Assembly (NCBI RefSeq): GCF_903915725.1
Contig: NZ_CAIWTY010000106.1
Span: 1-64,000 of the forward strand
DNA length: 64,000 nt
Direction: 5' to 3'
Source of the DNA: an uncultured Rhodopila sp.
GTDB lineage: Bacteria > Pseudomonadota > Alphaproteobacteria > Acetobacterales > Acetobacteraceae
The notes below the pieces were generated by a model. The model was not told the origin of the DNA, did no database searches, and saw only the letters and a program-made list of their open reading frames with translations. Both the position numbers and the translations under genes were made by a program. Below, piece after piece: positions 8,243 through 17,567 of the stretch (positions are counted from its first letter, which is position 1; the number at the start of each line of letters is the position of its first letter).

Positions 8243-8716
8243 ATGCCACAACCGATCCGAACCTTCCTACCGGGAGCGGCTATCCTCGCCGCGCTCGCGA
8301 TACGGATTGCAATGGGACAAGAGCCGGCGGCCCATCCCCTGCCCGCATTGGCTGAAAGCAGCTGGCGATTGGTGGCCATCCAGTCCATGGACGACGCGCA
8401 AGGTGCCTCGGCGCCACCCTCCGGCCAGACCTATCGCGTCACCTTCGGCGCCGATGGCCGTGCGGCCTTCACGCTGAACTGCAACCGCGCCGTCGCCGGA
8501 TGGTCGGCCGAACTGACGGCGGACGGCCGTTCGGGCAGCCTCGCCTTTACCGCCATTGCGATGACCCGTGCGTTCTGCCCGCCGCCCTCGCTCGACACCC
8601 GGATCGCGCGGGATATGGGATTTGTGCGCTCCTATCTACAGGACGACACCACCCTGTCGATGAGCCTGTCGGCCGACGGCGGCATCTACCAATGGACGCG
8701 CGACGAAGCTCCGTGA
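8243..8716 (+). CDS. Small exported META-domain protein
   Basis: Predicted periplasmic protein of about 157 aa. The N-terminus MPQPIRTFLPGAAILAALAI is hydrophobic and reads as a signal peptide or anchor. The body from about residue 37 is the META (HslJ-like) fold: LAESSWRLVAIQSM, then a beta-rich stretch with LNCNRAVAGW, FTAIAMTRAFCPPP and the final VRSYLQDDTTLSMS...YQW. Two cysteines (NCN and FCP) are placed as in META proteins. I use the ATG at 8243; a TTG at 8234 is in frame. Function of the family is poorly known. Confidence 0.75.
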   Translation: MPQPIRTFLPGAAILAALAIRIAMGQEPAAHPLPALAESSWRLVAIQSMDDAQGASAPPSGQTYRVTFGADGRAAFTLNCNRAVAGWSAELTADGRSGSLAFTAIAMTRAFCPPPSLDTRIARDMGFVRSYLQDDTTLSMSLSADGGIYQWTRDEAP

Positions 8717-8866
8717 CGGGGCGCCGGCAATCGCCGATCCGGACCGCGATTTCGGCGCTTCGCCCCGGGGCGTTCATACTTTCTTAACCCAATTATGCTC
8801 TTTTCCCGCCGAACCCCTCGGTCCCCGCCCGGGTGCCGATGACACCAACTGTTTGGCAGGTGCCCG

Positions 8867-11353
8867 ATGCGCGTGAACGAGCCGATCACCAATGAGGAAG
8901 CCGAGTTTCCCGACGGCAAGCCGCTGGTGTCCCAAACCGACCCGCAGGGCAAGATCACCTTCGTCAACCACGTCTTCACCGAAGTCAGCGGCTTTTCGGA
9001 ACAGGAACTGCTCGGCGCGCCGCACAACATCGTCCGGCATCCGCACATGCCGAAAGAGGCTTTCGCCAACCTCTGGGCCACCATCAAGGCTGGCCGCCCC
9101 TGGGACGGGCTGGTGAAAAACCGCGCCAGGAACGGTGCCTTCTACTGGGTGCGTGCGAACGTGACCCCGGTGATCGAGAACGACCGCGTCACCGGCTACA
9201 TCTCGATCCGCTCCAAGCCAACGGCCGCCGCCGTCGCCGCCGCAGAGGCTGCCTATGCCGCATTGCGCGGCGGCGCGGCGCATGGAATCACCCTGCGCGA
9301 CGGGGAGGTGGTAACGCACGGCCTACGCAGCCGGTTGCTGGATGCGTGGCGGTCGGTCGCCGGGCGCCTGGCGTTCGCCGTCGCCGCCGCCTTCCTGCTC
9401 GTCGCCGCCGTCGGCTGGCTGGGCTTCTCCGGGATGGCGGCCTCCAATGGCGCGCTACGTCAGGTCTATGAGAACGACATGGTCTCCGTCGACCAGTTGC
9501 GCGGCATGCTCGACCGGATGCGCGACAGCCGCAACACCATCGCCCAGTTGACCATTGCCCTCGGCCGCGGAGTCAAGCCCGAGCAGGCGTTGGCGGAGCG
9601 CGAAGCCGTGGTGCGTGCCAAGCTGCAGGAGATCGACCACCTCTGGCAGGGATACACGTCGCAGAAGCGTCTGCCCGACCAGCTTATTCTGATCCGTGAC
9701 TTCAACGAACGCTTCGGACGGCTGCAGCATGACAGCATCGAGCCGGCGCTCGATCTGGCGCGCCAGGGTCGGACCACCGATTTGGACGTGCTGTTCCAGC
9801 AGCACTCGCCACCCCTCTTCCAGGCTGCCTTCGAGGCCGACAGCGCGCTCGTTGCCCGGCAGATCCAGGTTGGCCAGGCCGCCTACCAGGCAGCGGTTGC
9901 CGATTTGCGGTATCGCCTGACCCTGGGGATCGGCCTGGCCTGCGGCGGACTGATGGCGGTGCTGTGGCTCGGTTTCAGCCTGTACCGCAACGTCAGCCGG
10001 CCGGTGACAGCGCTGGAGGGGCATCTGGAGATGATCGCCAACGGCCGGCTCGACATGGAGATCGCCACCCCGCCGGTCAGGGAATTCCGCGGGGCAGCCG
10101 CAATGCTGCGGGCCATGCGGGCGCATCTGGTCTTCGCCGATTGGCGGCGCGCCGAATCCGAGCGCAAGTCCGAGGCGGTCCGCCGCGAAACCGTTGAGAT
10201 GATGGCGCAACGCATCGAAATCGAGGCCGGCGGCGCGGTCGAGCGCGTCGGGGAACGGGCGCATGCGATGTTGAACGAAGTCAACGCCATGAACCGTTCG
10301 GCGAACAGGGTAAACGCGGATGCCGGGCGGACGGCGGCGGCGGTGGATCAGGCACTGACGAACGTGCAGATTGTCGCTGCGGCCAGCGAAGAACTGGCTG
10401 CCTCGATCCGGGTTGTTTCGTCGCAGGTAGAACACGCCAGCGCGGTGTCACGCGATGCCGCGGTCAGCGGCACCGCCGCGCGCGACACCATCCGCTCGCT
10501 GGCCACCGCCACCGAACAGATCAGCACGGTGGTGCGGCTGATCGCCGACATTGCCAGCCAGACCAACCTGCTGGCGCTGAACGCCACGATCGAGGCCGCC
10601 CGTGCCGGCGAGGCCGGCAAGGGCTTTGCCGTTGTGGCGGCCGAGGTAAAGGCGCTGGCCACCCAGACCGCGCGGGCGACAAGCGAGATCACCCGGCAAA
10701 TCGACTCGCTGCGCGAGGCGACCGCCGCCGCCGTCACCCGGGTCGAGGAGGTCGGCTCGTCTCTGGACGCCGTGGCGCAGGTATCGGTTGCGGTCGCCGC
10801 CGCGGTCGAGCAGCAGACCGCCGCCACGCAGGAAATCGCCCGCAATGTCGCCGAAAGCGGCGAAGCGGTGCAGCAGATCACCGAACTGATGGCCGGGGTG
10901 TCCCGGGAAGCCGGCCACAGCGGCGAACAGGCGAAGTTGCTGCGCGAGCATGCCGGCGCGGTGGCAGATGACGTCGCGGCGCTGCGCACGGCCATGGTGC
11001 AAACCGTCCGCACCGCCAGCACCGAAGCCGATCGGCGGATACAGCCGCGGGTGGAGGTGGATGTTGCGTGCTCGGTCAGCCTCGATGGAGGGTTGACGCC
11101 GCTGGCGGTCCGGCTGCTGGACATCTCGCTGGTGGGCGCGGCGATCGATGCCGGCCGCGACCATGGCGTGTCGGAGGGCCGTCTGGGCAGCCTGACGCTG
11201 ACGGGCGCCGGCAACGGGCGGGCGAAGTTCGAAGTCCGGGCGGTGGACGCGTCGGGTCGCCTGGGACTCCGGTTCCTGGACGGCGGGATCGAACCGGCGT
11301 TCGAGGCGGCGGTGCGGCGGATGCTGGATGTGACGGCGAAGCAGGCGGCATAG
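8867..11353 (+). CDS. Methyl-accepting chemotaxis protein with PAS and C-terminal PilZ domains
   Basis: Chemoreceptor of 828 aa. Domains in order: an Aer-like PAS domain (about 15-118; [29 protein letters not shown]), a transmembrane helix (about 167-188), a four-helix-bundle sensor region (190-348), a second transmembrane helix (about 350-373), HAMP (374-425), and the MCP signalling hairpin with the tip [20 protein letters not shown]. At the C-terminus (about 724-820) is a PilZ domain with both c-di-GMP signatures: RRIQPR (RxxxR type) and DISLVG (DxSxxG). The PAS domain suggests redox or oxygen sensing, and the PilZ domain suggests tuning by c-di-GMP. Similar Aer-PilZ and Tlp1-PilZ receptors are known in Azospirillum. 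No che genes are adjacent. Confidence 0.93.
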   Translation: MRVNEPITNEEAEFPDGKPLVSQTDPQGKITFVNHVFTEVSGFSEQELLGAPHNIVRHPHMPKEAFANLWATIKAGRPWDGLVKNRARNGAFYWVRANVTPVIENDRVTGYISIRSKPTAAAVAAAEAAYAALRGGAAHGITLRDGEVVTHGLRSRLLDAWRSVAGRLAFAVAAAFLLVAAVGWLGFSGMAASNGALRQVYENDMVSVDQLRGMLDRMRDSRNTIAQLTIALGRGVKPEQALAEREAVVRAKLQEIDHLWQGYTSQKRLPDQLILIRDFNERFGRLQHDSIEPALDLARQGRTTDLDVLFQQHSPPLFQAAFEADSALVARQIQVGQAAYQAAVADLRYRLTLGIGLACGGLMAVLWLGFSLYRNVSRPVTALEGHLEMIANGRLDMEIATPPVREFRGAAAMLRAMRAHLVFADWRRAESERKSEAVRRETVEMMAQRIEIEAGGAVERVGERAHAMLNEVNAMNRSANRVNADAGRTAAAVDQALTNVQIVAAASEELAASIRVVSSQVEHASAVSRDAAVSGTAARDTIRSLATATEQISTVVRLIADIASQTNLLALNATIEAARAGEAGKGFAVVAAEVKALATQTARATSEITRQIDSLREATAAAVTRVEEVGSSLDAVAQVSVAVAAAVEQQTAATQEIARNVAESGEAVQQITELMAGVSREAGHSGEQAKLLREHAGAVADDVAALRTAMVQTVRTASTEADRRIQPRVEVDVACSVSLDGGLTPLAVRLLDISLVGAAIDAGRDHGVSEGRLGSLTLTGAGNGRAKFEVRAVDASGRLGLRFLDGGIEPAFEAAVRRMLDVTAKQAA

Positions 11354-11413
11354 GGGGTGGGTGCCGGCCCTCAGAGCGGCGCTCACGACAGTTGAGGCAT
11401 GGAAAACGATCAC
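11354..11413 (-). pseudogene. Truncated N-terminus of a PIN-domain toxin
   Basis: About 20 codons from a GTG at 11413 read VIVFHASTVVSAALRAGTHP, which resembles the first beta strand and helix of PIN/VapC-type toxins (consensus like IVxDASTLVSAAL). The frame then runs into the antisense of the chemoreceptor 3' end, so the rest of the toxin is gone. The first catalytic aspartate position is His (FHAST instead of xDAST), a further sign of decay. The GTG overlaps the stop codon of the antitoxin remnant, as in intact toxin-antitoxin operons. Confidence 0.6.
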
Positions 11414-11663
11414 GGGGCAGTTGGACAGCCTCGGCGTTCTGCGTTGTAGGCAGCCAACTCCGCGTCGATCTCCGCGTCGGTCAAGCCAGCGGCCTTTACC
11501 TCAGCCTTTCCTCAGCGATGGCCAACGCGAGCGGGGAGGGGTTGGACCGTAGGACCAGTACGCGGCTGATCAGCCGGCCAACAGCCTCCCGGTTGCGGGT
11601 ATCGGCCAGCGTTGCGGCGGCCTCGGGTTGGACGGGAATGGTCACATCAACAGTGTTGCTCAT
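11410..11663 (-). pseudogene. Frameshifted small antitoxin-like gene
   Basis: From ATG 11663 the frame reads MSNTVDVTIPVQPEAAATL, then NREAVGRLISRVLVL...IAEERLR, and stops at 11496. A different frame then carries EVKAAGLTDAEIDAELAAYN and NAERRG, ending at 11410. The two parts read as one protein of about 85 aa broken by a one-base shift near 11495-11505. The tail LTDAEIDAELAAYNAER is typical of antitoxins paired with PIN toxins, and the PIN remnant overlaps the stop. The order and overlap support a dead toxin-antitoxin operon. Confidence 0.65.
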
Positions 11664-11730
11664 ATGGTGTTCCGGGGACCCATATTAGGCGACGCCCAGG
11701 AGTAAGCGAATCGGGCGCCTGACTTTAGTC

Positions 11731-11809
11731 CGTCATGGCCCGGCTTGTCCGGGCCACCCGTCGCGGCAGGGTGCTGGCATAGGTGGCCCGGACAAGCCTG
11801 GCCATGACG
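11731..11809. repeat. Repeat family B, copy 1
   Basis: A palindrome of about 79 bp. CGTCATGGCCCGGCTTGTCC and the following GGGCCACC pair with GGTGGCCCGGACAAGCCTGG and CCATGACG. It shares the CGTCATGG...CCATGACG outer ends with family A but has a different interior. Confidence 0.8.
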
Positions 11810-11907
11810 GGGAGGGAAGGACGCCCAACTGAAGCGGCAATTCCCGGGCGTCGGTCTCGCCGATGGTGAGACCGGTTTCCGACACGGTTCGCTCAATCTC
11901 CGGAGCA

Positions 11908-12402
11908 TCAAGCCCACAACGTCGGCAGGTCGCCGTCCAAGCCTGCCACCGGATCGGCCGCCGGCATACCGACTGCCCCAATGGCGCGGACAACCTCGTC
12001 ATGCTCCTCCGCCACGCCGCGCCGTAAATCCGGACCCGGCCCGTTGTCCGGATAGGCCCCCACAATCAGCAGATCGTCCGACTGCCCCCGGTTGCAGTGC
12101 CCCACCCCGGCTGGCACCACCACCACGTCGCCCGCCTTGACCGTCAGCACCGCGCCGCCCGGACCGCCGAACAGCACCGAGACCTCGCCCCGCGCCACAC
12201 CCAGAACCTCATGCGCCGTGCTATGGAAATGATGGAACGGATACACCCCGTTCCGCCACGCCGGAGGCCACCTGTTGGCGGCGAACAGAGACTCTATCGC
12301 CGCCGCATCCGCCGGCACCGCGTCGCGATACACCAGCAGCGGCAAGCGCGAGTTCGGGATCGCCCCATCATCCTTAAAGGTAAACGCCAACGGTTCAGCC
12401 AT
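11908..12402 (-). CDS. Cupin-domain protein
   Basis: Predicted cytosolic cupin of about 164 aa starting at MAEPLAFTF (ATG 12402). The metal-binding cupin 1 motif is visible as HHFHSTAHEVLGVARGE, and the second motif as GDVVVVPAGVGHCN. It resembles the YjlB-type group (small cupins of unknown substrate). The start overlaps the stop of the upstream exonuclease gene by 8 bp, which implies co-translation. A longer frame beginning at 12435 exists, but its first 11 residues are Arg-rich and fall inside the upstream gene. Confidence 0.82.
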   Translation of the reverse strand: MAEPLAFTFKDDGAIPNSRLPLLVYRDAVPADAAAIESLFAANRWPPAWRNGVYPFHHFHSTAHEVLGVARGEVSVLFGGPGGAVLTVKAGDVVVVPAGVGHCNRGQSDDLLIVGAYPDNGPGPDLRRGVAEEHDEVVRAIGAVGMPAADPVAGLDGDLPTLWA

Positions 12403-13426
12403 CCGACAGCACCTCCGTCTCGTCCTCGTCGCCATACCCCAACAGCCGCAGCGCCCGCCCGCGGATGCCGCGCTGCGCCGCCGCGTGGATCAGCGCCTCC
12501 TCGCGCCCGTGCGTCACCCACACCTCCGGCGCGCCGACATCGTCCAAGGTCGCGTTCAGCTCGTTCCAGTCGGCGTGGTCGGAGATCACCAGCGGCAGCT
12601 CCACCCCGCGCGACTTCGCCCGCTGCCGCACCCGCATCCAGCCCGAGGCGAGCGCCACCACCGGGTCCTCCAGCCGCCGCGCCCAGCGATCCGCGATCGC
12701 CCCGGGGGGAGCCAGCACGATGGCGCCAACCAGCGACGCCTTCGCCGCAACGGTGGCGGGGCGCAAATCGCCGAGGTCGATGCCGCGCTGCCGGTACACC
12801 TCGCACATCGAGACCAGCGCGCCATGCAGCCAAATCGGGCCGTCCCAGCCGGCCTGCCGCAGCAGCGCGATCACCCGCTGGCATTTCCCCAGCGCGTAGC
12901 AGCCGACGACATGCGTACGCTCCGGAAACAGCGCCACGCTGTCCAGCAGTTTCGCAACTTCATGCGCCGGCGGCGGGTGCACGAACACCGGCAGCGCGAA
13001 GGTCGCCTCCGTCACGAACACGTCGCACGCCACCGGCTCGAACCCCGCGCAGGTCGGGTCCTCCGTCCGCTTGTAATCGCCGCTGACCACGGCGCGGGAA
13101 CCCTGATATTCCATCGCGACCTGGGCGCTGCCCAGCACATGCCCGGCCGGGCTGAGCCAGACTTTCACGCCGCCCAAGGTCAAAGGCTCATGCCAGCGCA
13201 GCGCCTGCTGCGAAAAACCGGCATTGCCCTCGCCCAGCCGCGCCCGCATCACCGCCAGGGTATCCGCGGTCGCCAGCACGGCGCGGTGGCCGGGGCGGGC
13301 GTGGTCGGAGTGGGCGTGTGTGATCACCGCCCGGTCCACCGGCCGCAGCGGGTCGATGAAGAAGCCGCCCGGCTCGCAGAACAGGCCGGCGGGCAGCACT
13401 TTCAGCCAGGTCTCGGGATGCGGCAT
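12395..13426 (-). CDS. Ligase-associated DNA exonuclease-type metallo-beta-lactamase protein
   Basis: Protein of 343 aa with a metallo-beta-lactamase/beta-CASP fold. The zinc motif HAHSDHARPGH is at about 36-46, with later ligands in SPAGHVLGSAQV, VVSGDY and ISDHADW. This matches the 'ligase-associated DNA exonuclease' family (TIGR04122 type), normally encoded next to an ATP-dependent DNA ligase, a helicase and a phosphoesterase for DNA repair. Here the ligase is absent: a cupin follows with overlap, and a broken DUF1835 gene is divergent 65 bp away. Confidence 0.85.
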   Translation of the reverse strand: MPHPETWLKVLPAGLFCEPGGFFIDPLRPVDRAVITHAHSDHARPGHRAVLATADTLAVMRARLGEGNAGFSQQALRWHEPLTLGGVKVWLSPAGHVLGSAQVAMEYQGSRAVVSGDYKRTEDPTCAGFEPVACDVFVTEATFALPVFVHPPPAHEVAKLLDSVALFPERTHVVGCYALGKCQRVIALLRQAGWDGPIWLHGALVSMCEVYRQRGIDLGDLRPATVAAKASLVGAIVLAPPGAIADRWARRLEDPVVALASGWMRVRQRAKSRGVELPLVISDHADWNELNATLDDVGAPEVWVTHGREEALIHAAAQRGIRGRALRLLGYGDEDETEVLSDG

Positions 13427-13491
13427 GACGGAGTATCTTGGCGCGGCGCCCGGGTTTGACCAGTCTAACCGATGCCGCCGGAGACCACGCC

Positions 13492-14414
13492 ATGGACAGC
13501 GACATTCCGACCCTGCACATCCGCTGCGGCTCCGACATCCGGGAGAACCTGCGCGCGGCCGGCTTCACCGGCGACTTCCTGGAGTATGCCGATCCCATCT
13601 GCCAGGGTCCGGTGCCGGATGCGCCCGATCTGCTGGAACAGCGTGCGCAATTCCTGGCCGATGCATTCGGCGGCCGATGGGCTTTACCGCCGCACAGTCT
13701 CTGACCCGCCTGCGGGACGAGGAGCTGCGGCTGCACGCCGCCCACCGCCACCACCGCGTGGTGCTGTGGTTCGAGCATGACAGCCACGACCAGCTTATCC
13801 TCGCCCGCTGCCTGGCCTGCTTCGCCAGTGGTCCGCGCCCCGCGCGTCTCGAGTTGATCTGCGCCGATCGGCATCCCTCGATCGAACGCTTCATCGGGCT
13901 GGGCCAGTTGGGACCGCAGGCATTGGCCTCGCTCTGGCCGACGCGCGCAGCGGTAACGGAGGCGCAATTGGATCTCGGCCAGGCGGTATGGACGGCGCTG
14001 CGCCGGCCCGATGCGGACGATCTTCAGGCGATTGCGGCGTCCGGGACGCCGGCTTTGCCGCTGGCGGCTCCGGCGCTGCGGCGGCATCTTCAGGAATTGC
14101 CGGATGCCGTGGACGGGCTGTCCCTGACCCAGCGGCTGATCCTTGGCATCCTCGCCGATGCACCGACGACCGTTGGCCGCCTGTTCGCACCGCTACAGCG
14201 GCTTGATCCGCTGCCGTTCCTGGGTGACCTCGGGTTTCTGCATGTCGTCGAACAGATGGCGTTGACCCCGGTGCTGAGAATCGCCGAGGGCGGCGAACCG
14301 TTCCCGCGCATGGTATCGATCACAGGGATCGGCCGGAACGTGCTTGCGGGGAAGATCAACTTCCTCTCGCTCCGGCCGCCCGTGCGCTGGGTCGGCGGCA
14401 TTTTGGTCCAGTAA
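13492..14414 (+). pseudogene. DUF1835-domain protein, apparent frameshift
   Basis: Reads as one protein of about 306 aa split between two frames. The first part, from ATG 13492, is MDSDIPTLHIRCGSDIRENL...ADPICQGPVPD, the DUF1835 N-terminus, and ends after a TGA near 13704. The second part continues in another frame from about 13690 with MGFTAAQSLTRLRDEELRL and VVLWFEHDSHDQLILARCL, and runs to 14414. One extra base near GGCGGCC(13686-13692) would restore a continuous FGG-PMGFTAAQSL reading. It may be a true mutation or a sequencing error. The family is uncharacterised. Confidence 0.75.
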
Positions 14415-14605
14415 TTCCGGCCCCCGGTCCAAACGGCCGCGTCCGTTGTCGCAGCAGCGCAGTCCGGGCAGATGCGCGCAACGGCATAGCGCCCGGGCAC
14501 GACCGTCCCTTGGGCGAAAATTGATGCAAGGCAGTTACCGAGAGATTTTCGAACCGATGTTCGGCACAAACCTTTTCTTTAGGGCGAACAATGCGGTAAT
14601 GCCTA

Positions 14606-17251
14606 ATGAGATGGACCGCACTCGGGGTGAATAGTCCTCCTATGCCAGAGCCCGGTGACCAGGCCTTTCGGCTTCGGATGAATACAAGGCCACGCACCCG
14701 CGTCGGGGCCGTGATCGCGTGTGCCATGCTGGTTCCAGTCGCGATCTGGGCGTGGGTAGCCTTGGACACGCGGACTCAAGCCATCTGGACGGCCGAGACC
14801 GATCAACGGCGAGTCGCCGAGGCACTTGGTCAGCAGACCCGGGGGATTTTCGAAACGCAGGCGCTCATCCTAGACCTCGTGGATCGCGAGGCAGGTGAGC
14901 GCGACTGCCAGGCTTTGCGCTCCGATTCCACCCTTCGGACCCTGTTCGACGTCACCATGCGCCGATCGGCTCTGGCAGAGGCCGTTTGGGTCATCGACGC
15001 GGACGGATTTATCTGCGACTCCAGCAATCCCGAATTTGTGGACGGGAAGAGCCGCGCCTTTCGGGACTACTTCAACGGTGCGCGGGACGCCGGCCGGAAT
15101 CATTACTACGTTGGCCGTGCTGTCACCGGGATAATCGGTCACGAACCTGTTTTCACCATGGCAAAATCCCGGTTCAAGAACGGAGCCTTCAACGGCATCG
15201 TCCTGGTGTCTGTTAACATCCAAAAGCTGACGCAGACCTGGAGCGAATCGCTCCGCCCTATCCCGACGCAACGCATGTCGATTTACCGTAAGGATGGCGC
15301 CGTCGTTGCGCGGTCCTGGCAGCCGATGGCGCCCGAACCCGACGACGCCGCGGAGCACCGCGTCGCAGCCATGTGGCGGACGGCGATGGACGGCGCGACG
15401 ACCGGCGTGTCGCCGATAGATCAACAGCGCCGCGTGGCCGGCTGGCACGGCATGCCGGATTGGGGGGTGGCGATAACCAGCCGCGCCGATGAAGCCGAGA
15501 TCTTACGGCCATGGCGGCGGACAACGCTCATTTACGGCGTGCTGGCGACATTGGTCTCCGCGTTACTGGGGAGAATCGCTTGGTCGCTCCTGCGGGAGCA
15601 GGAGCTCCTGACGCGAGCCGTCAGCGAGCGGACGAGCGCATTGCTCACGATGACCGACGCCATGCCGCAGATGGTCTGGTCGACCCGGCCGGATGGCTAT
15701 CACGACTACTTTAACCAGCGCTGGTATCAACGCACCGGGACAACGCCGGCGCAGATGATGGGCGACGGAAGGAAACCGCTGTTCCATCCCGATGACCGTG
15801 AACGAGCCTGGTCAGGCTGGCAGCATGCGCTGGCCACTGGCGAGCCGTTCGAAATGGAGTACAGGCTCCGCATGGCGGATGGCAGCTACCGCTGGACGCT
15901 CGGCCGAGCGTTGCCGGTCCGCGATCCGGCGACCGGCGGGATCACGCGCTGGTTCGGCACATGCACGGACATCGAGGACTCCGTCCTCGCTCGAGACGCT
16001 CTGGCGCGGTCGCGCGACGACCTGGAGCGCCTGGTTGCCGCGCGGACTCACGACCTGGAGACGACGCAGGCCAAACTCGCGCATGCGCAACGTATGGAAG
16101 CCCTGGGTCAGCTCGCAGGGGGCATCGCGCATGATTTCAATAACGTGCTGCAGGCCGTGCAGGGCGGCTGTGCGCTCATCGAGCGCCGCCCGGGCAACCC
16201 GGAGGGGGTTAAACGTTTCGCACGCATGATTCTGGAAGCCGCTGAGCGCGGAGCCACTGTCACGCACCGCTTGCTCGCCTTCTCCCGGCGCGGCGAGCTT
16301 CAAGCCGAGCCGTTGGACGTCGGATCCCTGCTCGCCAATACGCGCGAAATCCTGGCCCATACTCTGGGCACCGGAATCGAGATACGACTGGAGGTGACGG
16401 ACGGACTGCCGCCGCTGTTTGCTGACAAGGGGCAATTGGAGACGGTGCTGGTCAACCTGGCCACGAACGCCCGCGACGCTATGGCGGGTACCGGTACACT
16501 CACGCTTGGCGCTGTCGCGGAAACGCTGACTCACGACGACGAACTCCGCTTCCCGGTCAACCTGAAGGCTGGCTCGTACCTGCGGATATCCGTGTCCGAT
16601 ACGGGAGCAGGCATGGATGCCGTGACGCTGAAGAAAGCGGTGGAACCCTTCTTCACGACCAAGCCGACGGGCCAGGGGACCGGCCTTGGGCTGGCCATGG
16701 CGAGCGGTTTCGCCCAACAGAGCGGCGGCGGGCTGCACATCGAGAGCATCCCGAACCGCGGAACAACGGTCAGGCTCTGGCTGCCGGTGGCGCGGAACGG
16801 GCCGGCCGCAACGGTACCCGCAGAGCAGGCTGCCGCTGACGCCCGGGACTGTGTCGCCGCCCGTATCATGGTGGTTGACGATGATGCGATTGTCCGCGCG
16901 CTCCTGAGCGAGCAGTTGGAAGCCTCCGGCTACGTGGTCCTGTCCGCGGAGTCGGCTGCCTCCGCACTGGCGCTGCTCGACACTGGCGTCGCCGCCGATG
17001 TGATCATATCGGATTTTTCGATGCCCGGCATGGACGGTATGGCGCTGATCAAGGAGGTGCAACGGCGCCGCAGTGGGTTGCCTGCCATCCTTCTCACCGG
17101 CTTCGTAACCGCCGGTGTCGCGGAAACCGCTGACGGCGGCACGACCGGTGCAACCTTCTCATTGGTGCGCAAGCCGGTTGACGGCAAACGCCTTGCGGAG
17201 CATGTGGCGGCTCTCCTCGCAGGCGCGACCATGCACACATACCAGGACTAA
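14606..17251 (+). CDS. Hybrid sensor histidine kinase with receiver domain
   Basis: Membrane-bound hybrid kinase of up to 881 aa; in-frame ATGs at 14606, 14642 and 14678 leave the start open. Order of domains: transmembrane helix (about 34-54), periplasmic PDC/Cache-like sensor (about 60-300; DSSNPEFVDGKSRAFRDYF), second helix (about 308-330), PAS (about 350-465), HisKA with His509 in GGIAHDFNN, and HATPase_c with NLATNARDAM, DTGAGM and GTGLGLAM. A C-terminal receiver follows (about 755-870) with the acidic pair VDDD, phospho-acceptor Asp803 in ISDFSMPGMDG and the conserved Lys in RKPVDG. No HTH output domain or cognate regulator is nearby. Confidence 0.92.
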   Translation: MRWTALGVNSPPMPEPGDQAFRLRMNTRPRTRVGAVIACAMLVPVAIWAWVALDTRTQAIWTAETDQRRVAEALGQQTRGIFETQALILDLVDREAGERDCQALRSDSTLRTLFDVTMRRSALAEAVWVIDADGFICDSSNPEFVDGKSRAFRDYFNGARDAGRNHYYVGRAVTGIIGHEPVFTMAKSRFKNGAFNGIVLVSVNIQKLTQTWSESLRPIPTQRMSIYRKDGAVVARSWQPMAPEPDDAAEHRVAAMWRTAMDGATTGVSPIDQQRRVAGWHGMPDWGVAITSRADEAEILRPWRRTTLIYGVLATLVSALLGRIAWSLLREQELLTRAVSERTSALLTMTDAMPQMVWSTRPDGYHDYFNQRWYQRTGTTPAQMMGDGRKPLFHPDDRERAWSGWQHALATGEPFEMEYRLRMADGSYRWTLGRALPVRDPATGGITRWFGTCTDIEDSVLARDALARSRDDLERLVAARTHDLETTQAKLAHAQRMEALGQLAGGIAHDFNNVLQAVQGGCALIERRPGNPEGVKRFARMILEAAERGATVTHRLLAFSRRGELQAEPLDVGSLLANTREILAHTLGTGIEIRLEVTDGLPPLFADKGQLETVLVNLATNARDAMAGTGTLTLGAVAETLTHDDELRFPVNLKAGSYLRISVSDTGAGMDAVTLKKAVEPFFTTKPTGQGTGLGLAMASGFAQQSGGGLHIESIPNRGTTVRLWLPVARNGPAATVPAEQAAADARDCVAARIMVVDDDAIVRALLSEQLEASGYVVLSAESAASALALLDTGVAADVIISDFSMPGMDGMALIKEVQRRRSGLPAILLTGFVTAGVAETADGGTTGATFSLVRKPVDGKRLAEHVAALLAGATMHTYQD

Positions 17252-17299
17252 CCGGAGCGTTTCGGCGGTTGACCCCTGGCGCCTCCGAACCTAACGTGA

Positions 17300-17455
17300 C
17301 CGTGATGGTTCCCCGCCAGGGGATCAAAAGGGAACGCGGTTCAACGCCGCGGCTGCCCCCGCAACTGTAAGCGGCGAGTTCGCCGCCACTCCGCCACTGG
17401 GACTCCCCGGGAAGGCGGCGGCGGACAGAGACCCGCAAGCCAGGAGACCTGCCAT
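17300..17455 (+). promoter_or_regulatory. Cobalamin (B12) riboswitch
   Basis: The core signatures are present in order: AAAAGGGAACGCGGT (17326-17340), the GGCTGCCCCCGCAACTGTAA block (17351-17370), GCCACTGGG, CCGGGAAGGC and the B12 box GCCAGGAGACCTGCC (17439-17453). It begins about 50 bp after the kinase gene and ends about 110 bp before the NiCoT start. When bound by adenosylcobalamin it should lower expression of the downstream metal transporter. Confidence 0.92.
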
Positions 17456-17567
17456 CATTGGCGTCAGTGCTGCCGCGCCGGGCGGGGTGTTCCGGCGGGT
17501 TCTTCTCTCGCTTTGCGGGACGTACCGGGGTAGCAGTGACATCGGACGCCGCTTGCGGGAAGCCTTC

